From: Desulfosporosinus sp. FKB | Lineage (GTDB): Bacteria; Bacillota; Desulfitobacteriia; Desulfitobacteriales; Desulfitobacteriaceae | Direction of reading: 5' to 3' | NCBI RefSeq assembly: GCF_002196705.1 | Contig: NZ_NADJ01000033.1 | Location: 186,001-250,000 of the forward strand | Length of the DNA stretch: 64,000 nucleotides | In this document: positions 53,871 through 62,669 of the stretch, piece after piece | How positions within the stretch are numbered: the stretch's first letter is position 1 | Layout: each line of letters begins with the position of its first letter | The notes under the pieces: generated by a model | The model's database searches: none | What the model was told of the DNA's origin: nothing | The model's input: only the letters and a program-made list of their open reading frames with translations | Position numbers and translations under genes: made by a program

Positions 53871-54029
53871 TCCGCGCTACTTGTGGTGATTGTGATTCAG
53901 GACTAGAAATGATTTATCATGATGATTCAAAAAATTCAATATCTTCATCGCAGGAAGAGAGGGTTCATTTGCCGAATTATATCTTTAAGAACCGTTTGGA
54001 AAAAGTGTGCGAATAGCATCGGGGCCACG

Positions 54030-54178
54030 GTGACGAAAGTGTCCTATGGACACTTTCGCCGAAAGCACCTAGCCCATAACAAATTCTATCGCGCTGAAGG
54101 ATGAACTCTACCCCCACCGAAGCAAGGTATGCGATTTACTCCCACTTATTGAAGTAGGAGTCTTGCGATTGGATAAAA
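54030..54178 (+). repeat. Palindromic IS200/IS605-like element remnant
   Basis: Blocks in order: hairpin CGAAAGTGTCC-TAT-GGACACTTTCG (54034-54058); AGCCCATAACAAATTCTATC and CGCTGAAGGATGAACTC; TACCCCCACCGAAGC; hairpin CTCCCACTTATTGAAGTAGG; then CTTGCGATTGGATAAA. The 54057-54122 part recurs inverted at 56114-56177. No transposase frame. Confidence 0.7.
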
Positions 54179-54228
54179 ATGAATTAAAAACACTTAGTAT
54201 ATTTAGTATATGTTTAAAGGTGGTTGTG

Positions 54229-55407
54229 ATGTCAATGAACCAAAACAGCAAAGGGCCGAACCCCGACGTGATTATAATTGGTGCCGGAATTATCGGCTTA
54301 AGTATTGCTTATCACATTTTAGAGCTTGATCCTCAATGTTCGATTCTTGTTTTAGAAAAAGAGAAATTACTGGGCTTGGGTTCAACCGGTACCTGTACTG
54401 GTGGCATTCGCTATCAATTCACTAGCCCGCTTCTCCGGCAACTGAGTCTCCAAAGCCGGGATTTTTTCCTTAATTTCGAAACGGTATTTGATGTCCCCTG
54501 TTGGTACCGGGAACGAGGATACTTAATGTTGGCTTCTCAGGAATCGAGATGGAACGATCTGAAAGGAACAACAGAACAAGCTAACATTGAGGGGATTCCT
54601 GTTAACCTGCTTTCTCAAGCAGACTTGGAGAAAAATTTCCCTTATTTGCAGCGAGGTCACTATCTGGGGGGAACTCTTGGCAAGTGGGACGCCTATGCAG
54701 ATCCCTATGCTGTCCTGGCCGCTCTTTATGCCTGGGTGCGCCGCAGAGGAGTTGCCGTCAATTTTGAACAGGAAGTTACCAAAATTATGACTCAAGGGGA
54801 TTCTATTCAAGGTGTTGAAACCACAAAAGGCACGATTTGGAGTACCAGGGTTGTGAATGCTTCCGGTCCTTTTGCAGCTGGGCTGGCAGCGACTGCGGGA
54901 ATAAAGATTCCCGTTCAGCCCTTTCGCCGCCAGGTATATGTTTGTACAAACCCTAAGGATGTGCCGGCAGCGGCTCCATTGATCGTTGATTTGGCCACCG
55001 GTTTTTATCTCCATCAGGAAGCCAGCGGGAAGACAATATTACTGGGGGGAACCGATAAAGATACACGGCCTGGTATGAAGGAGACCGTTGACAAATCCTT
55101 GGCGGAAGACTTTTTTTTGGCGGCTATGGAGGCAATTCCTTCTGCCCTGAATATTAAGTGGCTTCGTACTTATACAGGAATCCGCGAACAAACTTGCGAT
55201 TTTCATCCTATTCTCGGCGAAGTTCCCGAACTAAAAGGTTTTTTCGCGGCCAGTGGATTAAGTGGTCATGGGTTTATGCATGCCCCAGCGATTGGGCGTA
55301 TTTTAGCAGATCTTATTCTTAAAGGAAGTTCTTCAGAGGTTAATAGTGAGCTGCTCTTTTCCAAGCGATTTTCCAGAGGCAGCTTGTCGGAAGCTCTTGT
55401 TTTTTAA
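54229..55407 (+). CDS. FAD-dependent oxidoreductase (DAO family)
   Basis: About 392 residues. N-terminal dinucleotide site DVIIIGAGIIGLSIAYH, then VLEKEKLLGLGSTGTCTGGI and C-terminal GIREQTCDFHPILGEVPEL and GLSGHGFMHAPAIGRILAD. Matches the DadA/sarcosine oxidase/glycine oxidase group, which oxidises N-substituted or D-amino acids. ATG 54229 follows AAAGGTGG; the frame runs upstream into the repeat element. Substrate unknown; a sarcosine-like substrate would suit the methylamine island but is inference. Confidence 0.9.
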   Translation: MSMNQNSKGPNPDVIIIGAGIIGLSIAYHILELDPQCSILVLEKEKLLGLGSTGTCTGGIRYQFTSPLLRQLSLQSRDFFLNFETVFDVPCWYRERGYLMLASQESRWNDLKGTTEQANIEGIPVNLLSQADLEKNFPYLQRGHYLGGTLGKWDAYADPYAVLAALYAWVRRRGVAVNFEQEVTKIMTQGDSIQGVETTKGTIWSTRVVNASGPFAAGLAATAGIKIPVQPFRRQVYVCTNPKDVPAAAPLIVDLATGFYLHQEASGKTILLGGTDKDTRPGMKETVDKSLAEDFFLAAMEAIPSALNIKWLRTYTGIREQTCDFHPILGEVPELKGFFAASGLSGHGFMHAPAIGRILADLILKGSSSEVNSELLFSKRFSRGSLSEALVF

Positions 55408-55417
55408 TCGATACTAA

Positions 55418-55864
55418 TTAATTCGGATGATTTTTCATATAGCTCTGGAGCCAAAGACTATGGAATTCTTCATCAAGGCGATATTCCATGAGATTTCGGC
55501 GCAGAATTGAATACTTCTTATCAATACACTCATGAATAAACGCCTGATATGTTTTTATGGCTTTATTTTCCAAAGCTACACCAAGCTTACAGGTACTATG
55601 TGATCCTGTTGATCGAACGACGTCTCCGAGAAAAGTACCTGCGAGGTTAAACGCCGATCCCTTAATCACGGGCAATTCCACATTTGCCTTGTCGAGTTCC
55701 TCGGCAAAAAATGCGACATGACCGCTCTCAATTTGGGCCATCTTTTCAAAGGCATAGCAATAGTATTCATCGGTCGAGGCATTAGTTTGTTCCTGATAAT
55801 AGGCAACTTGAAACGTTTCCAGGGTATAAAATTCTTTAAACCGTGCCAGTAATTTTGGGTCCAT
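55418..55864 (-). CDS. Ferritin-like di-iron protein
   Basis: 148 residues in a four-helix pattern with likely iron ligands in LETFQVAYYQEQ, QIESGHVAFF, ALENKAIKTYQAF and RLDEEFHSLW (two E and ExxH pairs). Similar to COQ7/rubrerythrin-like proteins. AGGAGATATT precedes ATG 55864. It converges with the FAD enzyme gene, stops 10 bp apart. Could handle peroxide or oxygen stress. Confidence 0.8.
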   Translation of the reverse strand: MDPKLLARFKEFYTLETFQVAYYQEQTNASTDEYYCYAFEKMAQIESGHVAFFAEELDKANVELPVIKGSAFNLAGTFLGDVVRSTGSHSTCKLGVALENKAIKTYQAFIHECIDKKYSILRRNLMEYRLDEEFHSLWLQSYMKNHPN

Positions 55865-56003
55865 AATATCTCCTATAATTTCTTTATTTTGCTTCTTGAT
55901 TTACTATCTTTGCCAAAGGCAATTACTAATTGTAATAAGAATTCATCAATTGGCGACTTTTTATGCAAATTTCATGTAAATACAGCGCAACAGCATTAAC
56001 AAA

Positions 56004-56050
56004 ACGATAAAAGAGTATTTGTAAGAGCATTACTGATACTCTTTTATCGT
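56004..56050. repeat. 15-bp inverted repeat
   Basis: ACGATAAAAGAGTAT (56004-56018) and its exact complement (56036-56050) with a 17-nt loop. The region from 55865 to 56113 is otherwise without a supported gene. Confidence 0.6.
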
Positions 56051-56113
56051 TGTAACCCCGGTATTTTAGTATTTTATCCTCAGGAGATTTCAAAAAGCTA
56101 AACAAATTTCTAT

Positions 56114-56177
56114 CTTCGGTGGGGGCAGAGTCCATCCCTTCAGCGCGATAGAATTTGTTATGGGCTAAGTGCTTTCG
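56114..56177 (-). repeat. Palindromic element block, inverted copy
   Basis: On the minus strand this reads CGAAAGCACTTAGCCCATAA, then CAAATTCTATCGCGCTGAAG and GGATGGACTCTGCCCCCACC. It is nearly identical to 54057-54121 in the opposite orientation. Confidence 0.8.
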
Positions 56178-56182
56178 TCACC

Positions 56183-56219
56183 GAAGCCCCGATGTTCAGC
56201 TTTAGCTGAACGAGTTCAC
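56183..56219 (+). repeat. Dispersed palindromic repeat, copy 4 (TnpB right-end-like)
   Basis: The same 37-nt unit as at 30651 and 51977, identical. It directly follows the inverted block at 56114-56177. Confidence 0.8.
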
Positions 56220-56329
56220 TGGATAGAAATTAAGGATTTTTACTTGAGAAGAGGAAAAATTGAGCTTGCCAAAAGAAGGGATTTAAAATAGTGAGCTAGA
56301 ATTCATTAATTAGATACCCCTGCCGCTGA

Positions 56330-56423
56330 TGCGGCATCATCAGAAAGGATGAAAACAGATCCTTCGGGTCAGATGCTGTGGGCTTTGAAGGAAAGATTAT
56401 AGATAGTTAGTTAGGGGGACAAG
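56330..56423 (+). promoter_or_regulatory. Structured leader of the Ter operon, unidentified
   Basis: Hairpin TGCCGC-TGAT-GCGGCA (56350-56365 region), then ATCATCAGAAAGGATGAAAA, CAGATCCTTCGGGTCAGATG and a GTGGGCTTTGAAGG tail lie before the GTG start at 56424. The base-paired, GC-richer sequence stands out from its surroundings and could be a cis-regulatory RNA. It does not match the yybP-ykoY or other motifs I know. Confidence 0.4.
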
Positions 56424-57623
56424 GTGAGACATTTTAATTATTTAGCAGGCGAGAGTCTGGATATGATGTTTTTTAAAGCGCCGGAGCCTTTCGATAAATA
56501 CACCCCGCGTACTGCCCTTGCATTTGCCCTTGGCGGGACCCTTTATATGCCTGGGACTCGCATAACCATCGCTCAGGATATTATTATGCAAAAGTGTCTC
56601 GGTTTGGCTTCAACCGTATTTTGTTTGGAAGATTCCATTGGAGATACGGAAGTACCTCTTGCCGAAGAAAACTTAACTGCTCAAGTGCGGAGACTTGCTT
56701 TAGCGCTTGAAGAAGGGGAGTTATCCAACGAAGATCTTCCTTTGATTTTTATTCGAGTTCGTGATCCTGAGCAAATGCTTAGACTTTTTAATAGGCTGGA
56801 AGGGTTTTCAAAATTGCTAACCGGTTTTGTTTTCCCGAAGTTCTCTTCCGATAGCTTTCGTTACCTCGAAATCCTTCGAGATCTGAACTATCAATCTTCT
56901 GACCGGTTCTATGGGATGCCGATTATCGAAAGCCCTCAAGTAATGTATCGCGAAACTCGGAACCAAGAATTGGCTGAGATAAAACGGCTTCTTGATTTAT
57001 ATCAAGACTATATTTTAAATGTGCGGATAGGGGCAACAGACTTTTCCGGCCTTTTCGGGATTCGACGAGGGCCGGATGTAACCATATATGATATCACAGT
57101 CATTCGCGATTGTATTGCCGATATTCTCAATATTTTCGGCCGTGCAGAGAGCGGTTATGTAGTTTCCGGGCCTGTATGGGAATACTTTGCGGGTGAAGGC
57201 AGAGTTTTAAAACCTCTGCTGCGCAAAAGCCCTTTTGAAGAGTTTCAGAAGACTCATCAAGGAAGACATGGCACGAAGGTTCGCGGTCAGCTCTTAAATA
57301 AGTATGTAGACGGCTTAATGCGTGAGGTTATCTTAGATAAGGAAAACGGAATTATTGGCAAAACAATTATTCACCCCAGCCATCTGATCCCTGTTCAGGC
57401 GTTATATGCAGTAGGCCATGAAGAATATCTGGATGCCATGACTATTTTAGAACGGACCTATGGTCAACAAGGAGTTATCAGGAGTCCTTATACCAATAAA
57501 ATGAATGAACCCAAGCCGCATTATCAGTGGGCACAGAGAATCTTACTTCGAGCAAAAAATTATGGAGTATTTCATGAACAACAAAATTTTGTCGGCTTAC
57601 TTACCCAAGACGTATCAGTATAA
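56424..57623 (+). CDS. Ter-system C-C bond lyase (HpcH/HpaI-like TIM barrel)
   Basis: 399 residues related to CitE/HpcH aldolases, of the type found in Ter stress-response operons (C-C_Bond_Lyase family). Seen: FKAPEPFDKYTPRTALAFAL, STVFCLEDSIGDTE with the acidic metal ligands, LIFIRVRDPEQM, MPIIESPQVMY, LNVRIGATDFSGLFGIRRG and GKTIIHPSHLIPV. It starts at GTG 56424 with AGGGGGAC upstream. First gene of an operon of overlapping frames. It probably cleaves or forms a C-C bond in making a nucleoside-like compound; that role is a published prediction. Confidence 0.88.
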   Translation: MRHFNYLAGESLDMMFFKAPEPFDKYTPRTALAFALGGTLYMPGTRITIAQDIIMQKCLGLASTVFCLEDSIGDTEVPLAEENLTAQVRRLALALEEGELSNEDLPLIFIRVRDPEQMLRLFNRLEGFSKLLTGFVFPKFSSDSFRYLEILRDLNYQSSDRFYGMPIIESPQVMYRETRNQELAEIKRLLDLYQDYILNVRIGATDFSGLFGIRRGPDVTIYDITVIRDCIADILNIFGRAESGYVVSGPVWEYFAGEGRVLKPLLRKSPFEEFQKTHQGRHGTKVRGQLLNKYVDGLMREVILDKENGIIGKTIIHPSHLIPVQALYAVGHEEYLDAMTILERTYGQQGVIRSPYTNKMNEPKPHYQWAQRILLRAKNYGVFHEQQNFVGLLTQDVSV

Positions 57624-59043
57624 GGCGGAAGACCTTAGCTTGGAAATCTGTTTTCAAAGCAACCCTTTTGATTTGGATCCTGAGTCTTTGTTTGCCTTAG
57701 CGTTAAGGAAAAATAGACGGCGAAGGTTTTTGTTTGTCAGTAAGGTTCTCGGCAAACATATTCCTGTTAATCCCTTATTGCCGCTTCTGGCGGGAGCTGC
57801 CTTGGCTGTTCAATACGCTAAGGAACTTTTAGGCATCGAACACCCTTGCTATGCGGCAATAATTCAGGCCCTGAAGACTAAACAACAGATGTCTGAGGTT
57901 TTTGAAACATTGATAAAAAAACCACTTATAGCACCTCCTGAGAAAACCTTGTTTATCGGCTTTGCGGAAACGGCAACAGCTTTGGGACATTCTGTTTTCA
58001 GCCTATTTGACAATGCTTGTTACCTTCATACGACACGGGAAGAAATTCCTTGCCTGAAACCCGAACTCGATTTCCGTGAGGAGCATTCGCATGCTGTTAA
58101 TCACCGCTGTTACGTCATGAACAATGCTGACCTAAAAACTGCGCAAACTATCGTCTTTATTGATGACGAGCTGACGACAGGAAATACTGTTCTCAACATC
58201 ATTCAGGCTATTCATCGTCAATACCCGAAGAAGAATTATGTGATTCTTTCTTTATTGGACTGGAGATCAGCAGAACATCGGGCAAGGTTTAAACAGGTGG
58301 AATCAGAACTAGGTACAGAAATCCAAGCTTTGTCCCTAATGGGAGGAGAATTTAAGTATAGCGATTTGGCAAAAGAACAAAATGCTAATGTTAATCCTTC
58401 TTGGGAACCTCAGATTTTTGGACAGCTGTCACAAGAAGAAGGAAAGCCATTGCCTGAACCTCACTTTATATCAAAATACTTTCCTTTTGATGAGTCGGAG
58501 CTTGTAGCTGTTTACTCACAGGATTCCAGCGGCTGGCTGAATAAAACGCCTTATCTCAGATTGACGGGAAGGTTCGGTCTGTCGTGGAGTAACCATCAGA
58601 AAAGCATCTCCTTGGCGCGAAAAATTGGCGGAAAGCTAAAACTTATGCGCCAGGGATCAAAGACACTTTGTCTGGGAACCGGAGAATTTATGTACTTTCC
58701 TATGTTGATCTCGACTTACATGGGAGAGGGCGTAAGCTTCCATTCTACGACAAGGAGCCCTATTTATACTATAGCCAGAACCGATTACGCAGTTCAAAAC
58801 GGATGCAGCTTCCTGTGCCCTGAAGATCCGGGGATCATCAATTATGTCTATAATCTGCCGGAAAATTATTATGATGACGTCTATTTTTTTATGGAAAGGG
58901 AAGTCAGTCGTAAAAGGTTATACCCTCTCCAGCAAATAATTCAAGCTAAGGGTATTTTTCACGCTGTATTCGTTATTTGTAGTTCTTCGCCAGAAAGGAG
59001 ATTTTTGAGTGACCCTAAGAATCCCACGGCAGCCAATCCCTGA
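57574..59043 (+). CDS. Ter-system phosphoribosyltransferase with TRSP domain
   Basis: 490 residues. N-terminal PRTase-like part with the PRPP loop TIVFIDDELTTGNTVLNII (about residues 195-215), and a C-terminal domain containing FHSTTRSPIYTIA, the TRSP signature that names the domain. ATG 57574 is preceded by TGGAG and overlaps the previous gene by 50 bp; the frame is open further upstream. Predicted to attach a base-like group to PRPP in the Ter biosynthetic module. Confidence 0.88.
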   Translation: MNNKILSAYLPKTYQYKAEDLSLEICFQSNPFDLDPESLFALALRKNRRRRFLFVSKVLGKHIPVNPLLPLLAGAALAVQYAKELLGIEHPCYAAIIQALKTKQQMSEVFETLIKKPLIAPPEKTLFIGFAETATALGHSVFSLFDNACYLHTTREEIPCLKPELDFREEHSHAVNHRCYVMNNADLKTAQTIVFIDDELTTGNTVLNIIQAIHRQYPKKNYVILSLLDWRSAEHRARFKQVESELGTEIQALSLMGGEFKYSDLAKEQNANVNPSWEPQIFGQLSQEEGKPLPEPHFISKYFPFDESELVAVYSQDSSGWLNKTPYLRLTGRFGLSWSNHQKSISLARKIGGKLKLMRQGSKTLCLGTGEFMYFPMLISTYMGEGVSFHSTTRSPIYTIARTDYAVQNGCSFLCPEDPGIINYVYNLPENYYDDVYFFMEREVSRKRLYPLQQIIQAKGIFHAVFVICSSSPERRFLSDPKNPTAANP

Positions 59044-60124
59044 TCCTTTGCCTATGGGAAGTTATAGTCCGCAGGATGTCATTTTCCTCTTAAAAAACCT
59101 CAATGGTCTGATTCGGGAAACAGATTTAAAAACCAGGGAGCGTTTGATTCAATCTGGGGGACATTATTCGGAAATGCTTCCTGTTGAATACCAACCCGGT
59201 GAAGAATATCTCCGGCTTTTCCATCAATCATTGCGCGAGAGTTCCTCTAAAGTTGCTGAAGCTGTGGGGATTGCTTCTGAACAAATTCTGCACAGAAATG
59301 GACCACAAACGGTCCTTGTGTCCTTAGCCCGTGCCGGAACGCCGATTGGGGTGTTAATTAAACGTTATCTCCTTGAAAAACGCAATTTAACCCTTTCGCA
59401 CTACAGTATTTCAATTATCCGCGGGAGGGGTATAGATGAGAATGCTATTCTCTATATACTCCAACAACACCCTAACCATAAACTTCAGTTCATCGACGGT
59501 TGGACCGGAAAAGGGGCCATAACCAAGACCCTTCAGGAAGCATGTCGGGACTTTGAACAAAAGTATGGATACAAACTCGACAGTGATTTAGCCGTTCTCG
59601 CAGACCCGGGACATTGCGTAAAAACTTTCGGGACTCGAGAAGACTTTCTCATTCCAAGTGCCTGCTTGAACGCTACAGTCTCAGGGCTGATCAGCAGAAC
59701 AGTGTTAAGAAAGGATTTAATAGGAGAACGGGATTTCCATGGAGCAAGATATTATCAAGAACTTGAGGCCGAAAATGTTTCGAGTCTTTTTGTAGATACC
59801 GTCTCAGAACAATTTCAACGGCTCGACAGCGAAGCTTTATGGAATCTGCGTCAGGAGAACCCCGAGGTAACCTGGAAAGGTCAGAAGGATTTAGAGTTGA
59901 TTCAAAGAACCTATAGAATCGGAGATATCAATCTTCTTAAACCCGGCCTTGGGGAAACAACGCGGGTGCTTTTACGACGGCTGCCTGAAAGGATCTTGGT
60001 CAACAATCCCGATAATCCAAACTTGAAACATATTCTGCTGTTGGCAAAGGATAGACAAGTTCCGGTTGAAGTATTTTCGGAATTGACCTATGCCTGCTGC
60101 GGTATCATTAAACAATTGCCATGA
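59009..60124 (+). CDS. StiP-type / PRTase-like protein of the Ter system
   Basis: 371 residues. Contains LLKNLNGLIRETDLKTRERL, VLVSLARAGTPIGVLIKRYL, ISIIRGRGIDENAI, QFIDGWTGKGAITKTL (PRPP-loop-like) and ADPGHCVKTFGTREDFLIPS. Annotated in other genomes as cysteine protease StiP or PRTase_1; the PRTase reading fits the visible motifs better. Start GTG 59009 with AAAGGAG upstream, overlapping the previous gene by 35 bp. Confidence 0.88.
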   Translation: MTLRIPRQPIPDPLPMGSYSPQDVIFLLKNLNGLIRETDLKTRERLIQSGGHYSEMLPVEYQPGEEYLRLFHQSLRESSSKVAEAVGIASEQILHRNGPQTVLVSLARAGTPIGVLIKRYLLEKRNLTLSHYSISIIRGRGIDENAILYILQQHPNHKLQFIDGWTGKGAITKTLQEACRDFEQKYGYKLDSDLAVLADPGHCVKTFGTREDFLIPSACLNATVSGLISRTVLRKDLIGERDFHGARYYQELEAENVSSLFVDTVSEQFQRLDSEALWNLRQENPEVTWKGQKDLELIQRTYRIGDINLLKPGLGETTRVLLRRLPERILVNNPDNPNLKHILLLAKDRQVPVEVFSELTYACCGIIKQLP

Positions 60125-60957
60125 CGAAACCTGTTTTATTTGCCAGCGATCTTGACCAAACCTTAATCTATTCTCACCGTTCCATAACCCCTTCTCTCGA
60201 TGTCGATACTTTTTTATCTGTTGAACAATTAGATAATCAAGATATCTCATTTATGTCTCCAAGCGCTCTCAAGCTTTTAAAAGAACTATCCCGGAAGATT
60301 CTCTTCGTACCCGTTACTACCCGGACAAAGCTTCAATATTCTCGGGTGAATTTTCAAGGATATGGAATATATCCCCGGTATGCAGTGACGAGTAATGGCG
60401 GAACCATTATAAAAGAAGGCCGCGAAGATAACGTCTGGAAAAAACGGGTACTAACAGGATGGGGCTATTGTGCTGAGGCCCGGGATTTGCTCAGTAAGTT
60501 TCGGGAAATATCTCATCCTTCATGGGTACTCAAAGACTCAGACAAACTGGCTGATGACCTTTTCTATTATTGTGTTGTTGATCGTACTAAAATCCCTCTT
60601 CCTGAATTAGAGGATTTTGCTCTTTGGGCAGGCAAGATGCATTGGAATCTTTCAATTCAAGGGAGGAAACTTTATCTCATTCCCCACCATGTCAGTAAAA
60701 AGTCTGCCATTCAATACCTTCAGGAAAAAGAAGGCCTAAGTACACTTGTGGCAGCCGGAGATTCCCTCTTAGACCTTGATCTGCTGCAAAAGGCTGATGT
60801 TGCTTTTGCACCGTCCCACGGCGAACTGTATTTGCAATATCAAACTGGAGTGTTTGCTGCAAAAGGAATTGACCCGAAAGGAATCCAATTTACCAGGACA
60901 AGCGGTATAGGTGCTTCGGAAGAAATTTTACAAAACGTCCAGAGAATACTCGTTTAG
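60121..60957 (+). CDS. HAD-superfamily phosphatase of the Ter system
   Basis: 278 residues. Motif I FASDLDQTLIYSHRS (nucleophile Asp), motif II FVPVTTRT, conserved Lys in HHVSKKSAI and motif IV VAAGDSLLDLDLL. Likely removes phosphate from the pathway intermediate. Overlaps the upstream gene by 4 bp (ATGA), so it is translationally coupled. Confidence 0.9.
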   Translation: MTKPVLFASDLDQTLIYSHRSITPSLDVDTFLSVEQLDNQDISFMSPSALKLLKELSRKILFVPVTTRTKLQYSRVNFQGYGIYPRYAVTSNGGTIIKEGREDNVWKKRVLTGWGYCAEARDLLSKFREISHPSWVLKDSDKLADDLFYYCVVDRTKIPLPELEDFALWAGKMHWNLSIQGRKLYLIPHHVSKKSAIQYLQEKEGLSTLVAAGDSLLDLDLLQKADVAFAPSHGELYLQYQTGVFAAKGIDPKGIQFTRTSGIGASEEILQNVQRILV

Positions 60958-61238
60958 TAGGAAGTTGTATATTGTATCCATATAAAGTACAATGAAATGT
61001 GGTAAACATTGTAAGATTAATGGCTTAAAATGTATTCTTGTGTTAAAGTAATGGTTAAAATAACATAATGGAGGAAAAATGTGAAAGTTATGTGAACATC
61101 CCAAAATCTGTGTTTTGCTCTTCTTTCTTGTGATACTATCAATCTAGAAATCTCAGGTAGAGGAAACGCTAATTATTGTATTTAAAAAAGCAGATTCGTA
61201 AACGATAAATAAACTTGTGACAATAGGAGTGGTTCGAA
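60958..61238. other. Intergenic region before terC
   Basis: About 280 bp, A/T-rich, with no terminator-grade hairpin and no gene. A separate promoter for terC-terD may lie here; I could not fix one with confidence. Confidence 0.35.
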
Positions 61239-62012
61239 TTGGATTCGGTTTCAACGTTTTTTCAGGGAATATCGCAAAGTTACGCTCAGTTTTTCTCACT
61301 CCATGCTTTACTGGCGACGATATCCGACCCTGTAAGCCTTGGGATTATCGGTTCCCTAATTATCTTGGAAGGACTTTTATCGGCCGATAATGCTCTCGTT
61401 TTAGCTGTTATCGTGCGGGAATTACCTAAGCGGCAGCAAAAGAAAGCCCTCTTCTATGGCATATGGGGTGCTTACCTCTTTCGCTTTTTAGCCATTGGTT
61501 TTGGAGTCTATCTGGTTCAAATCCGTTGGATTAAGATGATAGGAGCTCTTTACCTGCTCTGGATGTCGGCGAAGTATTTCTTCTTTAACAATGGGGAAGA
61601 AGATGCTCCTGTTGAAGGAAAGTCCAAAAGCTTTTGGGGTACTGTTCTCCAGGTGGAAATGATGGATATTGCTTTTAGTGTCGATAGTGTTTTAGCTGCC
61701 TTCGGAGTAAGCGGAAAAGTTTGGGTACTATTTCTCGGTGCAATTTTCGGGATTCTAATGATGCGGGGAGTTGCTCGAATCTTCCTCATTTTAATTGAGA
61801 AGTTCCCTGAACTTGAAACAACGGCCTATATTTTGATCTTCCTTATCGGTGCTAAAATGATGGCCTCTGTGTTCGGTTATATTGTCTCTGATGCTATATT
61901 TTTTGTGATTTTAGTTGTTGTATTTTTTAGCACATTTATCTTACATTTCCTTAAGTCGCTGGTTGGCAAAAATAATCCTAAAGATGATGATAAGGAAAGT
62001 AAAATATCTTAA
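61239..62012 (+). CDS. TerC-family membrane protein
   Basis: 257 residues with seven to nine membrane helices. Family signature IILEGLLSADNALVLAVIV with the acidic residue inside the membrane, and MMDIAFSVDSVLAAFGVSG as the second acidic site. TerC proteins are linked to tellurite resistance and manganese export. TTG start 61239 with AGGAG 8 nt upstream. Followed by three terD genes. Confidence 0.94.
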   Translation: MDSVSTFFQGISQSYAQFFSLHALLATISDPVSLGIIGSLIILEGLLSADNALVLAVIVRELPKRQQKKALFYGIWGAYLFRFLAIGFGVYLVQIRWIKMIGALYLLWMSAKYFFFNNGEEDAPVEGKSKSFWGTVLQVEMMDIAFSVDSVLAAFGVSGKVWVLFLGAIFGILMMRGVARIFLILIEKFPELETTAYILIFLIGAKMMASVFGYIVSDAIFFVILVVVFFSTFILHFLKSLVGKNNPKDDDKESKIS

Positions 62013-62033
62013 ATTTGGAATGGAGGATGAGTC

Positions 62034-62645
62034 ATGGCTGTTATAAACCTACAAAAAGGGCAAAAAATTGATCTGACAAAAGGAAATCCAGGATTAGCGA
62101 AAATCATGGTTGGTTTAGGATGGGATGAAGTAGCCAAAACAAAATCGGGAGGCTTTTTTGGTAATCTCTTAGGAAGCAAGCCTGCGGAGATTGATTGCGA
62201 CGCATCGGCCCTGATGTTGGACGCCAACGATAAGCTTACGTCTAAAGACCGCTTGATTTATTTTGGGAATCTTCAAAGTGCCGATAAAAGTGTTAAACAT
62301 AGCGGCGATAATCTTACGGGTTCCGGAGAAGGGGATGATGAACAAATCCATGTGGATTTAACCAAAGTGCCTGGCGAAGTTAACAAAATTGTTTTTGTCG
62401 TTAATATCTATGATTGTGTCCGACGGAGACAGGATTTTGGACATATTGCCAATGCCTTCATCCGGGTGGTTAACCCTGGTAACGGCCAAGAACTTTGCCG
62501 TTTTAATTTAACAGAAGACTATTCAGGGAAAACTAGTTTAATCGTAGCTGAGGTTTATCGCCATTCAGGTGAATGGAAATTCGCAGCTATTGGGGAAGCG
62601 ACTAGAGATGCATCGTTAAGCGAAATTATTCGCCGTTATCAATAA
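62034..62645 (+). CDS. TerD-family stress protein (divergent copy)
   Basis: 203 residues. [20 protein letters not shown], calcium-binding acidic loops around CDASALMLDANDK and [19 protein letters not shown]. It has an extra insertion near residues 37-52 (KTKSGGFFGNLLGSK) and lacks the DLDASAFLL form of its sisters, so it is the most divergent of the three. GGAGGATGAG precedes ATG 62034. Confidence 0.93.
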   Translation: MAVINLQKGQKIDLTKGNPGLAKIMVGLGWDEVAKTKSGGFFGNLLGSKPAEIDCDASALMLDANDKLTSKDRLIYFGNLQSADKSVKHSGDNLTGSGEGDDEQIHVDLTKVPGEVNKIVFVVNIYDCVRRRQDFGHIANAFIRVVNPGNGQELCRFNLTEDYSGKTSLIVAEVYRHSGEWKFAAIGEATRDASLSEIIRRYQ

Positions 62646-62669
62646 GTATAGTTGAAAGGGGATATTATT

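Noticed and set aside
53919-54104. 61-codon open frame
   Set aside because: It lies in the palindromic repeat element and reads through its hairpin; no ribosome binding site and no family likeness.
55926-56135. 69-codon open frame on the minus strand
   Set aside because: Covers a 15-bp inverted repeat and part of the dispersed element; composition is not protein-like.
56330-56423. yybP-ykoY, fluoride, ZTP or guanidine riboswitch before the Ter operon
   Set aside because: None of the conserved cores of these classes could be found; kept only as an unidentified leader.
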